From Actinomycetes bacterium (GTDB lineage Bacteria > Actinomycetota > CALGFH01), in the NCBI GenBank assembly GCA_036000965.1, contig DASYUT010000186.1:1-64000 (forward strand): a stretch of 64,000 bases of DNA. Reading direction: 5' to 3'. Positions 49,127 to 61,227 of this stretch are shown one piece after another (position 1 is the stretch's first letter; every line of letters starts with the position of its first letter). A program made the translations under genes and the position numbers. Below the pieces are notes generated by a model. It ran no database searches, was not told where the DNA came from, and saw only the letters and a program-made list of their open reading frames with translations.

Positions 49127-51802
49127 TCAGGCCACCACGCTGGCGGCCGGCTCCCGGCTGCTGGCGAACTCGAGCCCTGTGGGGCCGGCGTCGACCGTGA
49201 CGGTGTCGCCGTCGCCGATCTCGCCCGCGAGCAGGCGCTTGGCCAGCTCGTCGCCGATCGCCTTGGCGACCAGGCGGCGCAGGGGCCGGGCCCCGTAGGC
49301 CGGGTCGTAGCCGCGGTCGGTCAGCCAGGCCCGGGCGGCCGGGGTCAGGTCGAGCAGCAGCCGGCGCCCGGCCAGGCGGGCGGCCAGCCTGGCCACCTGG
49401 AGGTCGACGATCCTGGCCAGCTCCTCCCGGGTCAGCCGGTGGAAGACCAGGACCTCGTCCAGCCGGTTCAGGAACTCCGGCTTGAACGCCTCCCTGACCA
49501 CGGCCATGACGCGCTCCCGGATCACCTCCTCCGGCTCGACGACGTCGGCCTGGAACTGCGAGCCGAGGTTCGAGGTCATGATGAGCACGACGTTGGAGAA
49601 GTCCACCGTGCGACCCTGGCCGTCGGTCAGCCGGCCGTCGTCCATGACCTGCAGCAGCACGTTGAACACGTCCGGGTGGGCCTTCTCGACCTCGTCGAGC
49701 AGCACGACCGAGTACGGACGGCGCCGGACCGCCTCGGTGAGCTGGCCGCCCTCCTCGTAGCCGACGTAGCCGGGGGGCGCGCCGACCAGGCGGGCGACCG
49801 AGTGCTTCTCGCCGTACTCGCTCATGTCGATGCGGACCATGGCCCGCTCGTCGTCGAACAGGTACGAGGCCAGGGCGCGGGCCAGCTCGGTCTTGCCGAC
49901 GCCGGTGGGGCCGAGGAACAGGAACGTCCCGATCGGGCGGCCCGGCTCGCTGAGCCCGGCCCGCGAGCGCCGGATGGCGTCGGCCACCGCCGACACCGCG
50001 TCGTCCTGGCCGACCACGCGCGCGTGCAGCTCGTCCTCGAGGCGGAGGAGCTTGGCCATCTCACCCTGCATGAGCCGGGTGACCGGCACGCCGGTCCAGG
50101 CCGACACGACCTCGGCGACATCCTCGTCGTCGACCTCCTCCTTGAGCATCTTGCGGTCGCCCTGCAGCGCGAGCAGGCGCTCGTTGGCCTCGCCGAGCGC
50201 GCGCTCGAGGCCGGGGAGCACGCCGTAGCGGAGCTCGGCGGCCCGGTTCAGGTCGGCGTCCCGCTCGGCCCGGTCCAGCTCGCCCTTGGCCTCCTCGATG
50301 CGGGCCTTGGTGTCCCGGATGGTCTGGATGGCCTCCTTCTCGGCCGTCCAGTGCGCCTTCATCCCGTCGAGGGTCTCGCGCAGGCCGGCCAGCTCCTCCT
50401 CGAGCTTGGCCAGCCGCTCCTGGGAGGCGGGGTCGGTCTCCTTGCGGAGCGCGGCCCGCTCGATCTCGAGCTGCTTGGCGCGGCGCTCGAGCACGTCGAC
50501 CTCGACCGGCATCGAGTCGATCTCGATGCGCAGGCGGCTGGCGGCCTCGTCGACGAGGTCGATCGCCTTGTCGGGCAGGAAGCGGCCGGTCACGTACCGG
50601 TCGGAGAGGACCGCGGCGGCCACCAGGGCGGAGTCCTGGATGCGGACGCCGTGGTGGACCTCGTAGCGCTCCTTCAGGCCGCGCAGGATGGCGATGGTGT
50701 CCTGCACGCTCGGCTCGCCCACGAACACCGGCTGGAACCGGCGCTCGAGGGCCGCGTCCTTCTCGATGTGCTTGCGGTACTCGTCGAGGGTGGTGGCGCC
50801 GACCATGCGCAGCTCCCCCCGGGCCAGCATCGGCTTGAGCATGTTGCCGGCGTCCATGGCGCCCTCGGCCGCGCCGGCCCCGACGACCGTGTGGAGTTCG
50901 TCGATGAAGGTGATGACCTCACCGTCGGACTCGCGGATCTCGTCGAGGACCGCCTTGAGCCGCTCCTCGAACTCGCCGCGGAACTTCGAGCCGGCCACCA
51001 TCGCGCCGAGGTCGAGGGAGACGATGCGCTTGTCCTTCAGGGACTCCGGCACGTCTCCGGCCACGACCCGCTGGGCCAGCCCCTCGACGATGGCGGTCTT
51101 GCCCACGCCGGGCTCGCCGATCAGCACCGGGTTGTTCTTGGTCCGCCGGCTGAGCACCTGGACGACCCGGCGCACCTCGTCGTCGCGGCCGATCACCGGG
51201 TCGAGCCTGCCCGAGCGGGCCAGGTCGGTGAGGTCGCGGCTGAAGCGCTCCAGCGCCTGGTACTTCGACTCGGGGTCCTGGTCGGTGACCCGCTTGGAGC
51301 CCCGGACCTCGGTGAGCGCGGCCAGGATCGACTCCCTGGTCACCCCGGCCTCGGTCAGCAGCTTGGCTGCCGTGCTCTTCGGCGTTGCGCCCGCCGGGCG
51401 CCCGGCGCTCTTCGGCGTTGCGCCCCCCGGGCGCCCGTCAATCTCGCTGCCGGTGGCCAGGCCGAGCAGGAGATGCTCGGTGGAGACGTACTGGTCGCCG
51501 AGGCTGGAGGCCTCCTTGCGGGCCCGCTCGATCAGCCGGGCCGTCTGGGGCGACAGCGCGGTGTCCTGCTCCGGGCCGTAGACCTTCGGGATCCGGTCGA
51601 GGGCCTCCTGGGCCCGCGCGCGCAGCGCCCCCGGGTCGGCCCCGGCCCGGCGGACGACCGGGAAGACGATCCCGTCCGGATCCGACAGGAGCGCGACCAG
51701 CAGGTGCTCGGGCTCGATCCGCTGGTGGTCGCCTGCCCGTGCGGTGCGCTGGGCGGTCGCCAGTGCCTCCTGGGCCCGCAGCGTGAACGCGTTGACATCC
51801 AT
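49127..51802 (-). CDS. clpB: ATP-dependent disaggregase ClpB
   Basis: Hexameric AAA+ chaperone that, with DnaK, pulls polypeptides from aggregates. The 891 residues contain the Clp N domain (1-145), the first AAA domain with [19 protein letters not shown], the coiled-coil middle domain (about 405-525, [11 protein letters not shown] to [12 protein letters not shown]) and the second AAA domain with [17 protein letters not shown]. The N-domain linker has an in-frame repeated [20 protein letters not shown] 51802; preceded by an operator-like array. Confidence 0.97.
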   Translation of the reverse strand: MDVNAFTLRAQEALATAQRTARAGDHQRIEPEHLLVALLSDPDGIVFPVVRRAGADPGALRARAQEALDRIPKVYGPEQDTALSPQTARLIERARKEASSLGDQYVSTEHLLLGLATGSEIDGRPGGATPKSAGRPAGATPKSTAAKLLTEAGVTRESILAALTEVRGSKRVTDQDPESKYQALERFSRDLTDLARSGRLDPVIGRDDEVRRVVQVLSRRTKNNPVLIGEPGVGKTAIVEGLAQRVVAGDVPESLKDKRIVSLDLGAMVAGSKFRGEFEERLKAVLDEIRESDGEVITFIDELHTVVGAGAAEGAMDAGNMLKPMLARGELRMVGATTLDEYRKHIEKDAALERRFQPVFVGEPSVQDTIAILRGLKERYEVHHGVRIQDSALVAAAVLSDRYVTGRFLPDKAIDLVDEAASRLRIEIDSMPVEVDVLERRAKQLEIERAALRKETDPASQERLAKLEEELAGLRETLDGMKAHWTAEKEAIQTIRDTKARIEEAKGELDRAERDADLNRAAELRYGVLPGLERALGEANERLLALQGDRKMLKEEVDDEDVAEVVSAWTGVPVTRLMQGEMAKLLRLEDELHARVVGQDDAVSAVADAIRRSRAGLSEPGRPIGTFLFLGPTGVGKTELARALASYLFDDERAMVRIDMSEYGEKHSVARLVGAPPGYVGYEEGGQLTEAVRRRPYSVVLLDEVEKAHPDVFNVLLQVMDDGRLTDGQGRTVDFSNVVLIMTSNLGSQFQADVVEPEEVIRERVMAVVREAFKPEFLNRLDEVLVFHRLTREELARIVDLQVARLAARLAGRRLLLDLTPAARAWLTDRGYDPAYGARPLRRLVAKAIGDELAKRLLAGEIGDGDTVTVDAGPTGLEFASSREPAASVVA
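51374..51437 (-). repeat. 33-bp in-frame repeat inside clpB
   Basis: GCTCTTCGGCGTTGCGCCC starts at 51374 and 51407 (period 33 bp, 11 codons), encoding a doubled GATPKS peptide in the linker after the ClpB N domain. Confidence 0.9.
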
Positions 51803-51860
51803 TGTCGCTCTCAGTCCTACCTCATGTGCTCGTCTCCGTGGCTACCTCACGGAATCCCTG

Positions 51861-51980
51861 CGTTTGGTACGGTTATGTTTGCTACGGTTCCGGCCGTACA
51901 ACTGTGTTTGCTACGGTGCAAGCCGTATGAGTGTGTTCGGCACGGTTCAAGTTGTGTTTGGTACGGTTCAGGCAGTACAA
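51861..51980. promoter_or_regulatory. Five-copy palindromic array upstream of clpB
   Basis: Units of TGTTTGCTACGG-N6-CCGTA begin at about 51861, 51876, 51905, 51934 and 51955. Copies 2 and 3 have exact TACGG-N6-CCGTA inverted repeats (51883-51898, 51912-51927); spacing is 29 bp for two intervals, near three helical turns. The array ends about 60 bp upstream of the clpB start, downstream of hspR. It does not match the HAIR or CIRCE consensus. A regulator-binding role is inferred. Confidence 0.6.
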
Positions 51981-52007
51981 CGTCGTAGGAGCTCCGTATA
52001 GTCCCGG

Positions 52008-52433
52008 TCAGTGGATCGTGTGTCGCTCTTCGGGTGGCTCGTAGCGGACGATCGCGGACGAGTACGGGACCAGGTCCCGCCGGGCGGCCCGGCGGACCCT
52101 CTCCAGCTCCTGCCGGTGGCGGCGGGCCTGGAGCGCGAGATCGGCCTCGAGCTGCGCGTTGCGGGCCTCGAGCCGGTCGATCTCCTCGGTCAGCTCGATG
52201 ACCCGCTGCACGCCGGCAAGGTTGACGCCCTTGTGGGTCAGCTCCTGGATCTCGCGCAGCCGCTCGATGTCACGCTCGGAGTAGCGGCGCGAGTTCGACG
52301 TGGTCCGCTTGGGCCGGACCAGTCCCTTGCGCTCGTAGATCCGCAGCGTCTGCGGGTGCACGCCGGCCAGCTCGGCCGCCACCGAGATGACGAAGACGGC
52401 CCGCTCGTCCAGACGCTTCGGTCGATCGGCCAT
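52008..52433 (-). CDS. hspR: Heat-shock repressor HspR, MerR family
   Basis: Represses dnaK and clpB transcription in actinobacteria, with DnaK as corepressor. The 141-residue protein has the MerR helix-turn-helix [30 protein letters not shown] (split), [20 protein letters not shown], and a coiled coil (about 76-115). ATG 52433 is 27 bp after the dnaJ stop. It closes the dnaK-hsp20-grpE-dnaJ-hspR group. Confidence 0.95.
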   Translation of the reverse strand: MADRPKRLDERAVFVISVAAELAGVHPQTLRIYERKGLVRPKRTTSNSRRYSERDIERLREIQELTHKGVNLAGVQRVIELTEEIDRLEARNAQLEADLALQARRHRQELERVRRAARRDLVPYSSAIVRYEPPEERHTIH

Positions 52434-52460
52434 GGCGCTCCACCCCTCACAGCGTTGCGC

Positions 52461-53609
52461 TCACTCCACGCCGAGGTGCGCCCTCGGCGTGGCGTCCGAC
52501 AGCGACGCGAACTCGCGCAGGAGGTCACGCTCCTTGCGCGAGAGCTTCTCGGGGACCGCGACCTGGACGGTGACCAGCAGGTCGCCACCGGACCTGCGCC
52601 CGTTGGGCGAGCCGGGCACGCCACGTCCCTTGACCCGGAAGGTCCGCCCGTTCTGGGTTCCTGACGGCACCTTCAGGGTCACCGGGCCGTCCAGCGTCGG
52701 GACCTTCAGCTCGGCCCCGAGGGCGGCCTCGGCGAAGGTGACTGGGACGTTGACGGTCAGGTCCTGCCCCTGGCGCCCGAACAGCGGGTGCGGCTGCACC
52801 TGTACCTTGACGATCACGTCGCCGGCGGGCGCCCCGGCCTGGCCGGGCTCTCCCTGCCCCTTGAGCCGGATGGTGGCGCTGTCGTTCACGCCGGCGGGGA
52901 TGCGGACCTTGAGCGTGCGGGTGCGGACCTCGGTGCCGCGGCCCTGGCAGGTCGGGCAGGGGTCGTCGATCACGGTGCCGCGGCCCTGGCAGGTCGGGCA
53001 CGGGCTCGACAGTCCGAACAGCCCCTGGTCGCGGGTTACCGTGCCGCGGCCGTTACACGTGGAACATGGCTTCGGCAGGGTGCCCGGCCGGGCTCCGGAC
53101 CCGTGGCAGGTGGAGCAGGCGGCCGGGCCGGTCAGGTTGAGAGAGATGGTGCCGCCGCGGACCGACTCCTCGAAGCCGAGGGTGAGCTTGGCGTCGACGT
53201 CGCGGCCCCGGCGAGCCGCCTGCTGGGTGCGGCCCGCACCGCCGAACAGGTTGCCGAACAGGCCCCCGAGACCGCCGAAGTCGCCCAGGTCGTCGACCCG
53301 GACCCGCTGGCCGCCGGGGAATCCGCCACCCGGGAAGCCGCCGCCGAAGCTGCCGGGACCGAACGCGCCCGAGCCGAGCAGCCGCCGGGCCTCGTCGTAC
53401 TCGGCCCGCTTCTTCGGGTCGGACAGGACGCTGTAGGCCCTGCCCACCTCCTTGAAGCGCTCCTCGGCCGTGCGGTCACCGGGGCTGGCGTCCGGGTGCA
53501 GCTTCTGGGCGAGCTTGCGGTACGCCTTCTTGATGTCGGCGGGCGAGGCGTCCTTGGGTACGCCGAGCACGGCGTAGAAGTCCTTCTCGAAGTACTCCGG
53601 GTTGTTCAC
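52461..53609 (-). CDS. dnaJ: Co-chaperone DnaJ
   Basis: Stimulates DnaK ATPase and delivers substrates. The 382 residues show the J domain (8-70) with the HPD motif ([10 protein letters not shown]), a Gly/Phe-rich region (about 80-125), four CxxCxGxG zinc motifs ([24 protein letters not shown] twice; the last pair almost identical) and the C-terminal substrate domain. In line with hspR downstream and grpE upstream. Confidence 0.97.
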   Translation of the reverse strand: MNNPEYFEKDFYAVLGVPKDASPADIKKAYRKLAQKLHPDASPGDRTAEERFKEVGRAYSVLSDPKKRAEYDEARRLLGSGAFGPGSFGGGFPGGGFPGGQRVRVDDLGDFGGLGGLFGNLFGGAGRTQQAARRGRDVDAKLTLGFEESVRGGTISLNLTGPAACSTCHGSGARPGTLPKPCSTCNGRGTVTRDQGLFGLSSPCPTCQGRGTVIDDPCPTCQGRGTEVRTRTLKVRIPAGVNDSATIRLKGQGEPGQAGAPAGDVIVKVQVQPHPLFGRQGQDLTVNVPVTFAEAALGAELKVPTLDGPVTLKVPSGTQNGRTFRVKGRGVPGSPNGRRSGGDLLVTVQVAVPEKLSRKERDLLREFASLSDATPRAHLGVE

Positions 53610-53683
53610 GTTCTTCGCTCTTTCCTCCGGGTCTCGTCCTGCAGCCCCCAGCCCGTGGGCCTGCCTCGAAGCCCCGGGATCCT

Positions 53684-54487
53684 CTATCTGGCCACCTTCA
53701 CCATGGCGGGACGGAGCACCTTGCCCTGGAGCTCGTAGCCCGTCCGCACGACGTCGACCACGGTGCCCGGCTCGGCGCCCTCCTCCTCGACCGCGACGAC
53801 CGCCTCGTGGCGCTCGGGGTCGAACGGCTTGCCCTCGGCCTCGATGCGGGAGAGCCCCTCGCCGCGGAGCACCTCCTGCAGCTCGCCGAAGACCATCTCG
53901 ACCCCCTTGAGCATGCTGCGGTCGAAGTCCCGAGACTGCTCGGCGTGGGAGATGGCGAGCTCGAAGTTGTCCAGCACGGGCAGCAGCCTGGAGACGAGCG
54001 CCTGGGAGGCGGAGGCCATCCGCGCCGTCTGCTCGCGCAGCATCCGTTTGCGGTAGTTGTCGAACTCCGCCTGCAGCCGGCGCAGGTCGTTGAGGTAGCC
54101 GACCGCCTCGGCACGGACGCCGGCGAGGTCGGCCTCGATCGTCTGGCTCTGCTCGGCGGCGGTCCGGCCATCCGGCTCCTTGTCGGCGGAGCCAGCCCCG
54201 GCGTCGACGCGCTGGTCCGGCTCGACCGGCTCCTCGTCGGCCGGCGGGTCACTGGCCTTCGGCTTGCCAGCGGCTGCCGCTCCGGCAGCATTGGCTACCG
54301 GCTCCCCGGAGACCGGCGCGCGGTCGGCCGCCACCGCGACCTCGTCGTCGGGAGCCGCGCCACTGGCGCCGTTCCCGTCCGCCGCCGCTCCCGTGCCGCC
54401 GGCCCGGGCCGTGCTCCGCTGGTGCTCCTCGCGCGGGAGCCTCTTCCTGGTCACGTCGTCCACTTCCTGCTCGGTGTCCTTCTGCAC
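53684..54487 (-). CDS. grpE: Nucleotide exchange factor GrpE
   Basis: Releases ADP from DnaK. 267 residues, longer than most GrpE proteins because of an Ala/Glu-rich disordered N-terminus (about 1-105). The conserved part has the long helix [21 protein letters not shown], then [11 protein letters not shown] and the C-terminal wing [27 protein letters not shown] (split). GTG start with a GGGGG run upstream. Confidence 0.95.
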   Translation of the reverse strand: MQKDTEQEVDDVTRKRLPREEHQRSTARAGGTGAAADGNGASGAAPDDEVAVAADRAPVSGEPVANAAGAAAAGKPKASDPPADEEPVEPDQRVDAGAGSADKEPDGRTAAEQSQTIEADLAGVRAEAVGYLNDLRRLQAEFDNYRKRMLREQTARMASASQALVSRLLPVLDNFELAISHAEQSRDFDRSMLKGVEMVFGELQEVLRGEGLSRIEAEGKPFDPERHEAVVAVEEEGAEPGTVVDVVRTGYELQGKVLRPAMVKVAR

Positions 54488-54569
54488 GTGTTGTCCCCCT
54501 TCAAAGACCGGTGAGAGCGCCCCCGGCCCGGTTGCCCCGGCCGGCGTACGCGCTCACCGCTCCCGTGGG

Positions 54570-54599
54570 GGAGAGGGGAGGCATCCGCCCCCCCTCTCC
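54570..54599 (-). terminator. Hairpin between hsp20 and grpE
   Basis: GGAGAGGGG (54570-54578) pairs with CCCCTCTCC (54591-54599) across a 12-nt loop, 27 bp after the hsp20 stop. It may partially separate dnaK-hsp20 from grpE-dnaJ-hspR transcription. Confidence 0.5.
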
Positions 54600-54625
54600 T
54601 GAACCTGCTCCGACGGTCGGCGCTG

Positions 54626-55123
54626 CTACTGCGAGCTGCTGGTGCTGACGCCCTCCACCGGCTGGCGGCCGGGGCGGATCTCGATCTTCTTGGGCTTGGC
54701 CTCCTCGGCCTTGGGCACGACCACCTGCAGCAGCCCGTTCTCGAACGACGCCTCGATCTCGTTCGCCCGCACCCGGCTCGGCAGGGTGATCGAGCGGCGG
54801 AACGCGCCGTAGCGGCGCTCGACGCGGTGGAACTGCTGCTGCCCGGAGGAGTCGGCGGTGAGCTGCCGCTCACCCTGGATGGTCAGCAGGCCGTCCTCGA
54901 GGGTGATCTCGAGGTCCTCGGCCTTGACCCCGGGCACCTCGACGGTGACCAGGTAGGCGTCCTTGCGCTCGGAGATGTCGAGCGCCGGTGCCCACATCCG
55001 GGTGCTGGCCTCGCTGCCCTGCCGGCCGGAGGGCTGCCCCATGGCCCGGCCGAAGAGCTGGTTCATCTCGTCCTGGATCGAAAGCAGGTCCTGGAACGGG
55101 TCCCACCGCGAGACGTTGGCCAT
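54626..55123 (-). CDS. Small heat-shock protein, Hsp20/alpha-crystallin family
   Basis: ATP-independent holdase, 165 residues, that keeps unfolding proteins soluble for DnaK/ClpB. The N-terminal RWDPFQDLLSIQDEMNQLF, the crystallin core (about 45-140) with LVTVEVPGVKAEDLEITLED and GAFRRSITLPSRV, and a C-terminal tail are present. ATG 55123 with GGAGG upstream. It sits between dnaK and grpE, where many actinobacteria have grpE directly. Confidence 0.95.
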   Translation of the reverse strand: MANVSRWDPFQDLLSIQDEMNQLFGRAMGQPSGRQGSEASTRMWAPALDISERKDAYLVTVEVPGVKAEDLEITLEDGLLTIQGERQLTADSSGQQQFHRVERRYGAFRRSITLPSRVRANEIEASFENGLLQVVVPKAEEAKPKKIEIRPGRQPVEGVSTSSSQ

Positions 55124-55241
55124 GACATGCCTCCTTCTTCCCTCTTGGGGCCATGCCAGCCCCGACCTCGGACCTGGCCCGGCCCTTCCGGGCCAGGTCC
55201 ACCGACCTCTGTGCCGCGCCCGGGATCAGGGGAGCCCGGGA

Positions 55242-57155
<1,914 letters not shown>

Positions 57156-57182
57156 CTCATCACCTCAAGAACTTGCTTCGGA

Positions 57183-57238
57183 GGCACGCCTCGGCGTGCC
57201 GATCGGGACACAGATTCGGAGGCACGCCTCGGCGTGCC
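57183..57238 (-). promoter_or_regulatory. Two identical hairpins in the dnaK 5' leader
   Basis: GGCACGC-CTCG-GCGTGCC occurs at 57183-57200 and 57221-57238, inside a 38-bp direct repeat, between the dnaK promoter and start. Both would be transcribed as identical 7-bp GC hairpins. A temperature-responsive or mRNA-stabilising role is possible but unproven. Confidence 0.65.
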
Positions 57239-57296
57239 GAACGGGACACGGAAGCTGGACACTTGCGCGGCCGGCCGTCCCGGCCGCTTGCTCGAC

Positions 57297-57326
57297 AAGA
57301 TAGGAGGTTGAGCCAGAGGTTGTCAA
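57297..57326 (-). promoter_or_regulatory. dnaK promoter
   Basis: On the minus strand a consensus TTGACA (57326-57321), an 18-bp spacer and TATCTT (57302-57297). Predicted leader about 135 nt. Confidence 0.75.
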
Positions 57327-57327
57327 G
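57307..57327 (-). promoter_or_regulatory. HAIR-like HspR operator overlapping the dnaK promoter
   Basis: CTTGA-N11-TCAAC on the minus strand matches the HAIR half-site pattern CTTGA-N11-TCAAG at 9 of 10 half-site positions and covers the -35 and spacer. hspR is in the same gene group. Confidence 0.6.
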
Positions 57328-57328
57328 C

Positions 57329-57346
57329 AAGTGGTATTAACCACTT
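57329..57346. promoter_or_regulatory. Inverted repeat just upstream of the dnaK -35
   Basis: AAGTGGT-ATTA-ACCACTT, perfect 7-bp arms, immediately upstream of the -35. Different from HAIR and CIRCE; an additional regulator site is possible. Confidence 0.45.
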
Positions 57347-57369
57347 TATGTTGCCTCTGACCAGGTCGT

Positions 57370-57909
57370 TTAGGTCACGACAGGGAGGCGTTCGGGGTTG
57401 CGCGGGACCACCTGGCTCCCCTCGCGCACCCTGGCGGCCGTGAGCGCGCCGGCTGCCAGCTCGACCGCATACCGGTAGGAGTGGTCCGGACCGTACACCG
57501 GGCACGGGTCGGCCGTGCACGGCGTCATCTCCCGCACCGCCACCACCCGGCCGTCGCCCGCGACGAACGCGATCGACAGAGGCACGAGGGTGTCCTTCAT
57601 CCAGAACGCCGCCGTGGTGTCGGCCGGGAAGAGGAAGACCATACCGGTCCCCGCGGGCACCCGGGTCCGCCCCATGAGGCCGCGGTCCCTGGCCGCCGGG
57701 CTGGCCGCGACCTCGAGCCGCACCGCCACCGCTGGGCGCCCCTCGCCGCGCAGCAGGTACTCGGCCACGACCGGCTGCCCTCCGGACGGGGGCGTGCCCT
57801 GCGTGGCCGGCCGCCCGGTCGAGCGGGCCAGCACGACCACCATCCCGGCGCCGGCCAGCAGCAGCACGCCGGCCAGCAGCAGGGGGAGCCGGCCCCGGAC
57901 CCGTTCCAT
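57370..57909 (-). CDS. Exported DUF192 protein
   Basis: A 179-residue extracytoplasmic protein. Signal peptide or anchor helix (about 8-28, [20 protein letters not shown]), then a DUF192 domain with [36 protein letters not shown] and a C-terminal VELAAG segment. Function unknown; family members are small secreted beta-barrel proteins. ATG 57909 chosen because the longer frame consists of repeat-derived sequence. Confidence 0.87.
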   Translation of the reverse strand: MERVRGRLPLLLAGVLLLAGAGMVVVLARSTGRPATQGTPPSGGQPVVAEYLLRGEGRPAVAVRLEVAASPAARDRGLMGRTRVPAGTGMVFLFPADTTAAFWMKDTLVPLSIAFVAGDGRVVAVREMTPCTADPCPVYGPDHSYRYAVELAAGALTAARVREGSQVVPRNPERLPVVT

Positions 57910-58322
57910 GCCGGCCAGCCTACTGCCCAGCCACGCGTGGCGGCGGCGACGGAGGTGGCGGCGACGGCCCGGCCCTGGGCTCCCGGGCGGCGCGGCCCGG
58001 CCCTGGGCTCCGCGCGCGGCGACGGCCCGGCCCTGGGCTCCCGGGCGGCGCGGCCCGCTCCTGGGATCCCGCGCGGGGCGGCACGCTCCTCGCCGGCAAC
58101 CGGCCACTTCGCAGGTCCGTTGCCCGCTTGCTTGCGGCCAACCGTTGTTACCGAGCGGTAAGCTTCGTCCGCGCGGGCGTGGCTGGCCCGCGGGTCGCTC
58201 GTCCGCGCGGGCGTAGCTGGCCCGCGGGTCGCGCGTGCAAGATGATGCCGTCGAGGAAAGGCCGTCACCACACCGGGGAGCCAAGGCCAGCCCCCGGACC
58301 TGGCCTCGTCAGGAGGATCCTC
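57910..58322. repeat. Repeat-rich divergent intergenic region
   Basis: About 410 bp without a gene. Four copies of CCCGGCCCTGGGCTCC-type units start at 57968, 57996, 58026 and 58054. A 34-bp unit starting CGTCCGCGCGGGCGT is duplicated at 58166 and 58200. Between the two arrays lies the palindrome at 58148-58161. Confidence 0.75.
58148..58161. promoter_or_regulatory. Perfect palindrome, operator-like
   Basis: TTACCGAGCGGTAA: 6-bp arms around AG, the shape of a TetR- or MarR-type operator, 160 bp upstream of the Fe-S oxidoreductase start. No regulator gene is adjacent. Confidence 0.4.
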
Positions 58323-60413
58323 GTGAAGCTCGCCATCGGGGCCGTCATCACGTTCTTCGCCGTCGCCCTGGCCGGACGGCGCGCCGAGTGGGTCACCCGG
58401 CTGATCGGGGTGGGCAAGCCGGCGCCCGAGCGGTTCCAGGGGGCCTGGACCCGGCTGTGGGCCGAGGTCGTCGAGGTCTTCGGCCAGCGCAAGCTGCTCC
58501 AGCGGCCCGTGCCCGGGCTCGCCCACTTCTTCACCTTCTGGGGCTTCGTCGTCCTGCTGACCACCATTGCCGAGGCGTACGGCGAGCTGTTCGACGAGCG
58601 CTTCGCCCTCCCGCTGGTGGGGCACGCCGCCTGGCTGGGGTTCGCCCAGGACCTGATCGCAGTCGCCGTCCTCGTCAGCCTGGCCGTGTTCGCGGTCATC
58701 CGGGTGCGAGAGGCCCCCGCCCGGCGTGAGCGCGCCTCCCGCTTCTACGGGTCCCACACCGGCCAGGCCTGGGTCATCCTCGCCATGATCGCCGCGGTCA
58801 TTGTCACCCTGCTGGCCTATCGGGGGGCAAGGGCGGCCCGGGGGACCCTGCCCTACGGCGACTGGGCCTTCGCCTCCCAAACGGTCGGCCGGGTGCTCGA
58901 CGGGCTCTCGCCCACCACCCTGCGCGTGGTCGACGAGGCGTTCCTGCTCGCCCACATCGTGGTCGTGCTCAGCTTCCTGGTGCTGGTGATGTACTCCAAG
59001 CACCTGCACATCTTCAGCGCGCCGTTCAACGTGGCGTTCTCGCGCCGGCCCAAGGCCCTCGGGCCGCTGTCGACCCCGGTGATCGACGTCGAGAGCATGA
59101 GCGAGGAGGACGTCTTCGGCGTCGGCCGCGTCGAGGACTTCAAGTGGAAGCAACTCCTCGACCTGGCCACCTGCACCGAGTGCGGCCGCTGCCAGGACCA
59201 GTGCCCGGCCTGGAACACCGGCAAGCCGCTCTCGCCCAAGATGGTCATCACCGACCTGCGCGACCACCTGTTCGCCAAGGGGCCGTTCCTGCTCGGCGAG
59301 GCGTCCGCCGAGGCGCCGGACGGTCACGACCCGGCCGTGCTGGACGCCGAGCTGGTCAAGGACGTGGTCGGCTACGACGTGCTGTGGTCGTGTACCACCT
59401 GCGGCGCCTGCGTCGAGCAGTGCCCGGTCGACATCGAGCACGTCGACACCATCCTCGACATGCGCCGGTACGAGGTCCTCATGGAGTCTCGCTTCCCGGC
59501 CGAGGCGGGCACCATGCTCCGCAACATCGAGAACTCGGGCGACCCCTGGGGGCTCGGCAGCGGCCAGCGCCTGTCCTGGACCGAGGGGCTGGAGTTCGAG
59601 GTGCCCGTCGTGACCGGGAAGATCCCCGACGACGTGGAGTGGCTGTACTGGGTCGGCTGCGCCGGCGCGCTCGAGGACCGGGCCAAGCGAACCACCCGGT
59701 CGGTCGCCCGCCTGCTGCACCGCGCCGGGGTCTCGTTCGCCGTGCTCGGCCCGCGCGAGTCGTGCTCGGGCGACCCGGCCCGGCGGCTCGGCAACGAGTA
59801 CCTCTACCAGATGCAGGCACAGCAGAACATCGAGACCCTCGACCAGGCCGGGGCGCGCAAGGTCGTCGCATCCTGCCCCCACTGCTTCAACTCCATCGCC
59901 CGCGAATACCCCGACCTCGGCGGCCGCTACGAGGTGCTGCACCACTCCCAGCTCCTCGGCCGGCTGGTCGAACAGGGCCGGCTGGCCCCGTCGACCCGGG
60001 TCGACGCGACCGTCACCTACCACGACCCCTGCTACCTCGGCCGCCACAACGACGTCTACGACGCCCCGCGGGCGGTGCTCGACGCGGTGCCCGGGGTCCG
60101 CTCGGTGGAGATGCACCGCTGCCGCGAGCGCGGCTTCTGCTGCGGGGCGGGCGGGGCGCGCATGTGGATGGAGGAGCGCATCGGCAAGCGGGTCAACCTC
60201 GAGCGCACCGACGAGGCGCTGGCCACCGGCGCCGACGTGGTCGGCACCGCCTGTCCCTACTGCATGGTGATGCTCGACGACGCGGTCAAGCAGCGCCAGG
60301 CCGAGGGGACGGCGGACGGCGTGCGGGTCCTCGACGTCGCCCAGGTCCTCGAGCAGTCTCTGGAGGCGCGGCCCGCGGCCGCGCAGGCGCCCGGCTCCCA
60401 ACGCCCGGACTAG
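58323..60413 (+). CDS. Membrane Fe-S oxidoreductase, EtfD/heterodisulfide reductase-like
   Basis: A 696-residue membrane electron carrier. From GTG 58323 (AGGAGG 6 nt upstream) there are about five N-terminal helices (1-230, resembling the nitrate-reductase gamma cytochrome domain), then two 4Fe-4S clusters [12 protein letters not shown] and [12 protein letters not shown], and two cysteine-rich CCG domains ([47 protein letters not shown]). Mycobacterial EtfD, with this layout, takes electrons from electron-transfer flavoprotein during beta-oxidation; the same role is inferred. Confidence 0.87.
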   Translation: MKLAIGAVITFFAVALAGRRAEWVTRLIGVGKPAPERFQGAWTRLWAEVVEVFGQRKLLQRPVPGLAHFFTFWGFVVLLTTIAEAYGELFDERFALPLVGHAAWLGFAQDLIAVAVLVSLAVFAVIRVREAPARRERASRFYGSHTGQAWVILAMIAAVIVTLLAYRGARAARGTLPYGDWAFASQTVGRVLDGLSPTTLRVVDEAFLLAHIVVVLSFLVLVMYSKHLHIFSAPFNVAFSRRPKALGPLSTPVIDVESMSEEDVFGVGRVEDFKWKQLLDLATCTECGRCQDQCPAWNTGKPLSPKMVITDLRDHLFAKGPFLLGEASAEAPDGHDPAVLDAELVKDVVGYDVLWSCTTCGACVEQCPVDIEHVDTILDMRRYEVLMESRFPAEAGTMLRNIENSGDPWGLGSGQRLSWTEGLEFEVPVVTGKIPDDVEWLYWVGCAGALEDRAKRTTRSVARLLHRAGVSFAVLGPRESCSGDPARRLGNEYLYQMQAQQNIETLDQAGARKVVASCPHCFNSIAREYPDLGGRYEVLHHSQLLGRLVEQGRLAPSTRVDATVTYHDPCYLGRHNDVYDAPRAVLDAVPGVRSVEMHRCRERGFCCGAGGARMWMEERIGKRVNLERTDEALATGADVVGTACPYCMVMLDDAVKQRQAEGTADGVRVLDVAQVLEQSLEARPAAAQAPGSQRPD

Positions 60414-60439
60414 TCACCGATCTTCCTGCAGGACATCAG

Positions 60440-60472
60440 CCCCAATGCCAGATGTCACGGCATCTGCGGGGG
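60440..60472. terminator. Hairpin between convergent genes
   Basis: CAGATG-TCACGG-CATCTG (60449-60466), flanked by CCCC and GGGGG that can extend the stem across a small bulge. It lies between the Fe-S oxidoreductase and dcd stops. Confidence 0.4.
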
Positions 60473-60475
60473 ACG

Positions 60476-61045
60476 CTACCGCGAGCGGAAGCTCTCCCAG
60501 TACCGCGACGGGGTCGGGCCCCGCTGGCCCTGGTACTTCGAGTTCACCCCGCCGGACCCGTAGGGGCGCTCTGCGGGCGTGGTGAGCTGGAAGACCGCGA
60601 TCTGCCCGATCCGCATCCCCGGGTACAGGGTGATCGGCAGGTTGGCCACGTTGGACAGCTCGAGGGTCACATGCCCCTGGAAGCCGGGGTCCAGGAAGCC
60701 GGCCGTCGAGTGGGTCAATAACCCCAATCTACCCAACGACGACTTGCCTTCCAGCCTGGCGGCGAGGTCGTCCGGGATGCCGATGAACTCGTGGGTGGAG
60801 CCGAGCACGAACTCGCCCGGGTGGAGGATGAAGGCGTCGTCCGGCTTGACCTCGACCAGCTCGGTGAGGTCGTCCATCGGCTGCTTCACGTCGATGTACG
60901 GGTAGCGGGCGTTGTGGAAGACGCGGAAGCGGCTGTCCAGGCGCACGTCGATGCTCGAGGGCTGGATGGCCTCGTCCTCGAGCGGGTCGACCACCAGCCG
61001 GCCGGCGGCGATCGCCTCGCGCAGGCTGCGGTCGGACAGGATCAC
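60476..61045 (-). CDS. dcd: dCTP deaminase
   Basis: Converts dCTP to dUTP (or to dUMP in the bifunctional form), feeding dTMP synthesis. The 189 residues show [58 protein letters not shown] and [14 protein letters not shown] with the catalytic glutamate. GTG start at 61045 with GGAGGCG upstream. Trimeric cytosolic enzyme; convergent with the Fe-S oxidoreductase. Confidence 0.96.
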   Translation of the reverse strand: MILSDRSLREAIAAGRLVVDPLEDEAIQPSSIDVRLDSRFRVFHNARYPYIDVKQPMDDLTELVEVKPDDAFILHPGEFVLGSTHEFIGIPDDLAARLEGKSSLGRLGLLTHSTAGFLDPGFQGHVTLELSNVANLPITLYPGMRIGQIAVFQLTTPAERPYGSGGVNSKYQGQRGPTPSRYWESFRSR

Positions 61046-61153
61046 GACACGCCTCCAACGGGTCGGTGGGCAGACGGGCGCATTCTCCCATGCCGCCGCA
61101 ACGAGCTTCCCCGTTGCCGCAGCTCAGCCAGGCCGGCTAGAATCGCTGCCCTC

Positions 61154-61227
61154 GCGGGCGTAGTTCAATGGTAGAACACGAGCTTCCCAAGCTCGCAGTG
61201 AGGGTTCGATTCCCTTCGCCCGCTCCA
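61154..61227 (+). tRNA. tRNA-Gly (anticodon CCC)
   Basis: Acceptor arms GCGGGCG and CGCCCGC, D-loop TTCAATGGTAGAA, anticodon stem-loop CGAGC-TTCCCAA-GCTCG with CCC at 34-36, T-arm with GGTTCGATTCC, and an encoded CCA end (61225-61227). A 3'-end copy of this gene lies at 63102-63132. Confidence 0.96.

Noticed and set aside
57597-60401. A 934-codon minus-strand frame over the Fe-S oxidoreductase
   Set aside because: Antisense shadow; the plus strand has two ferredoxin motifs and two CCG domains in frame.
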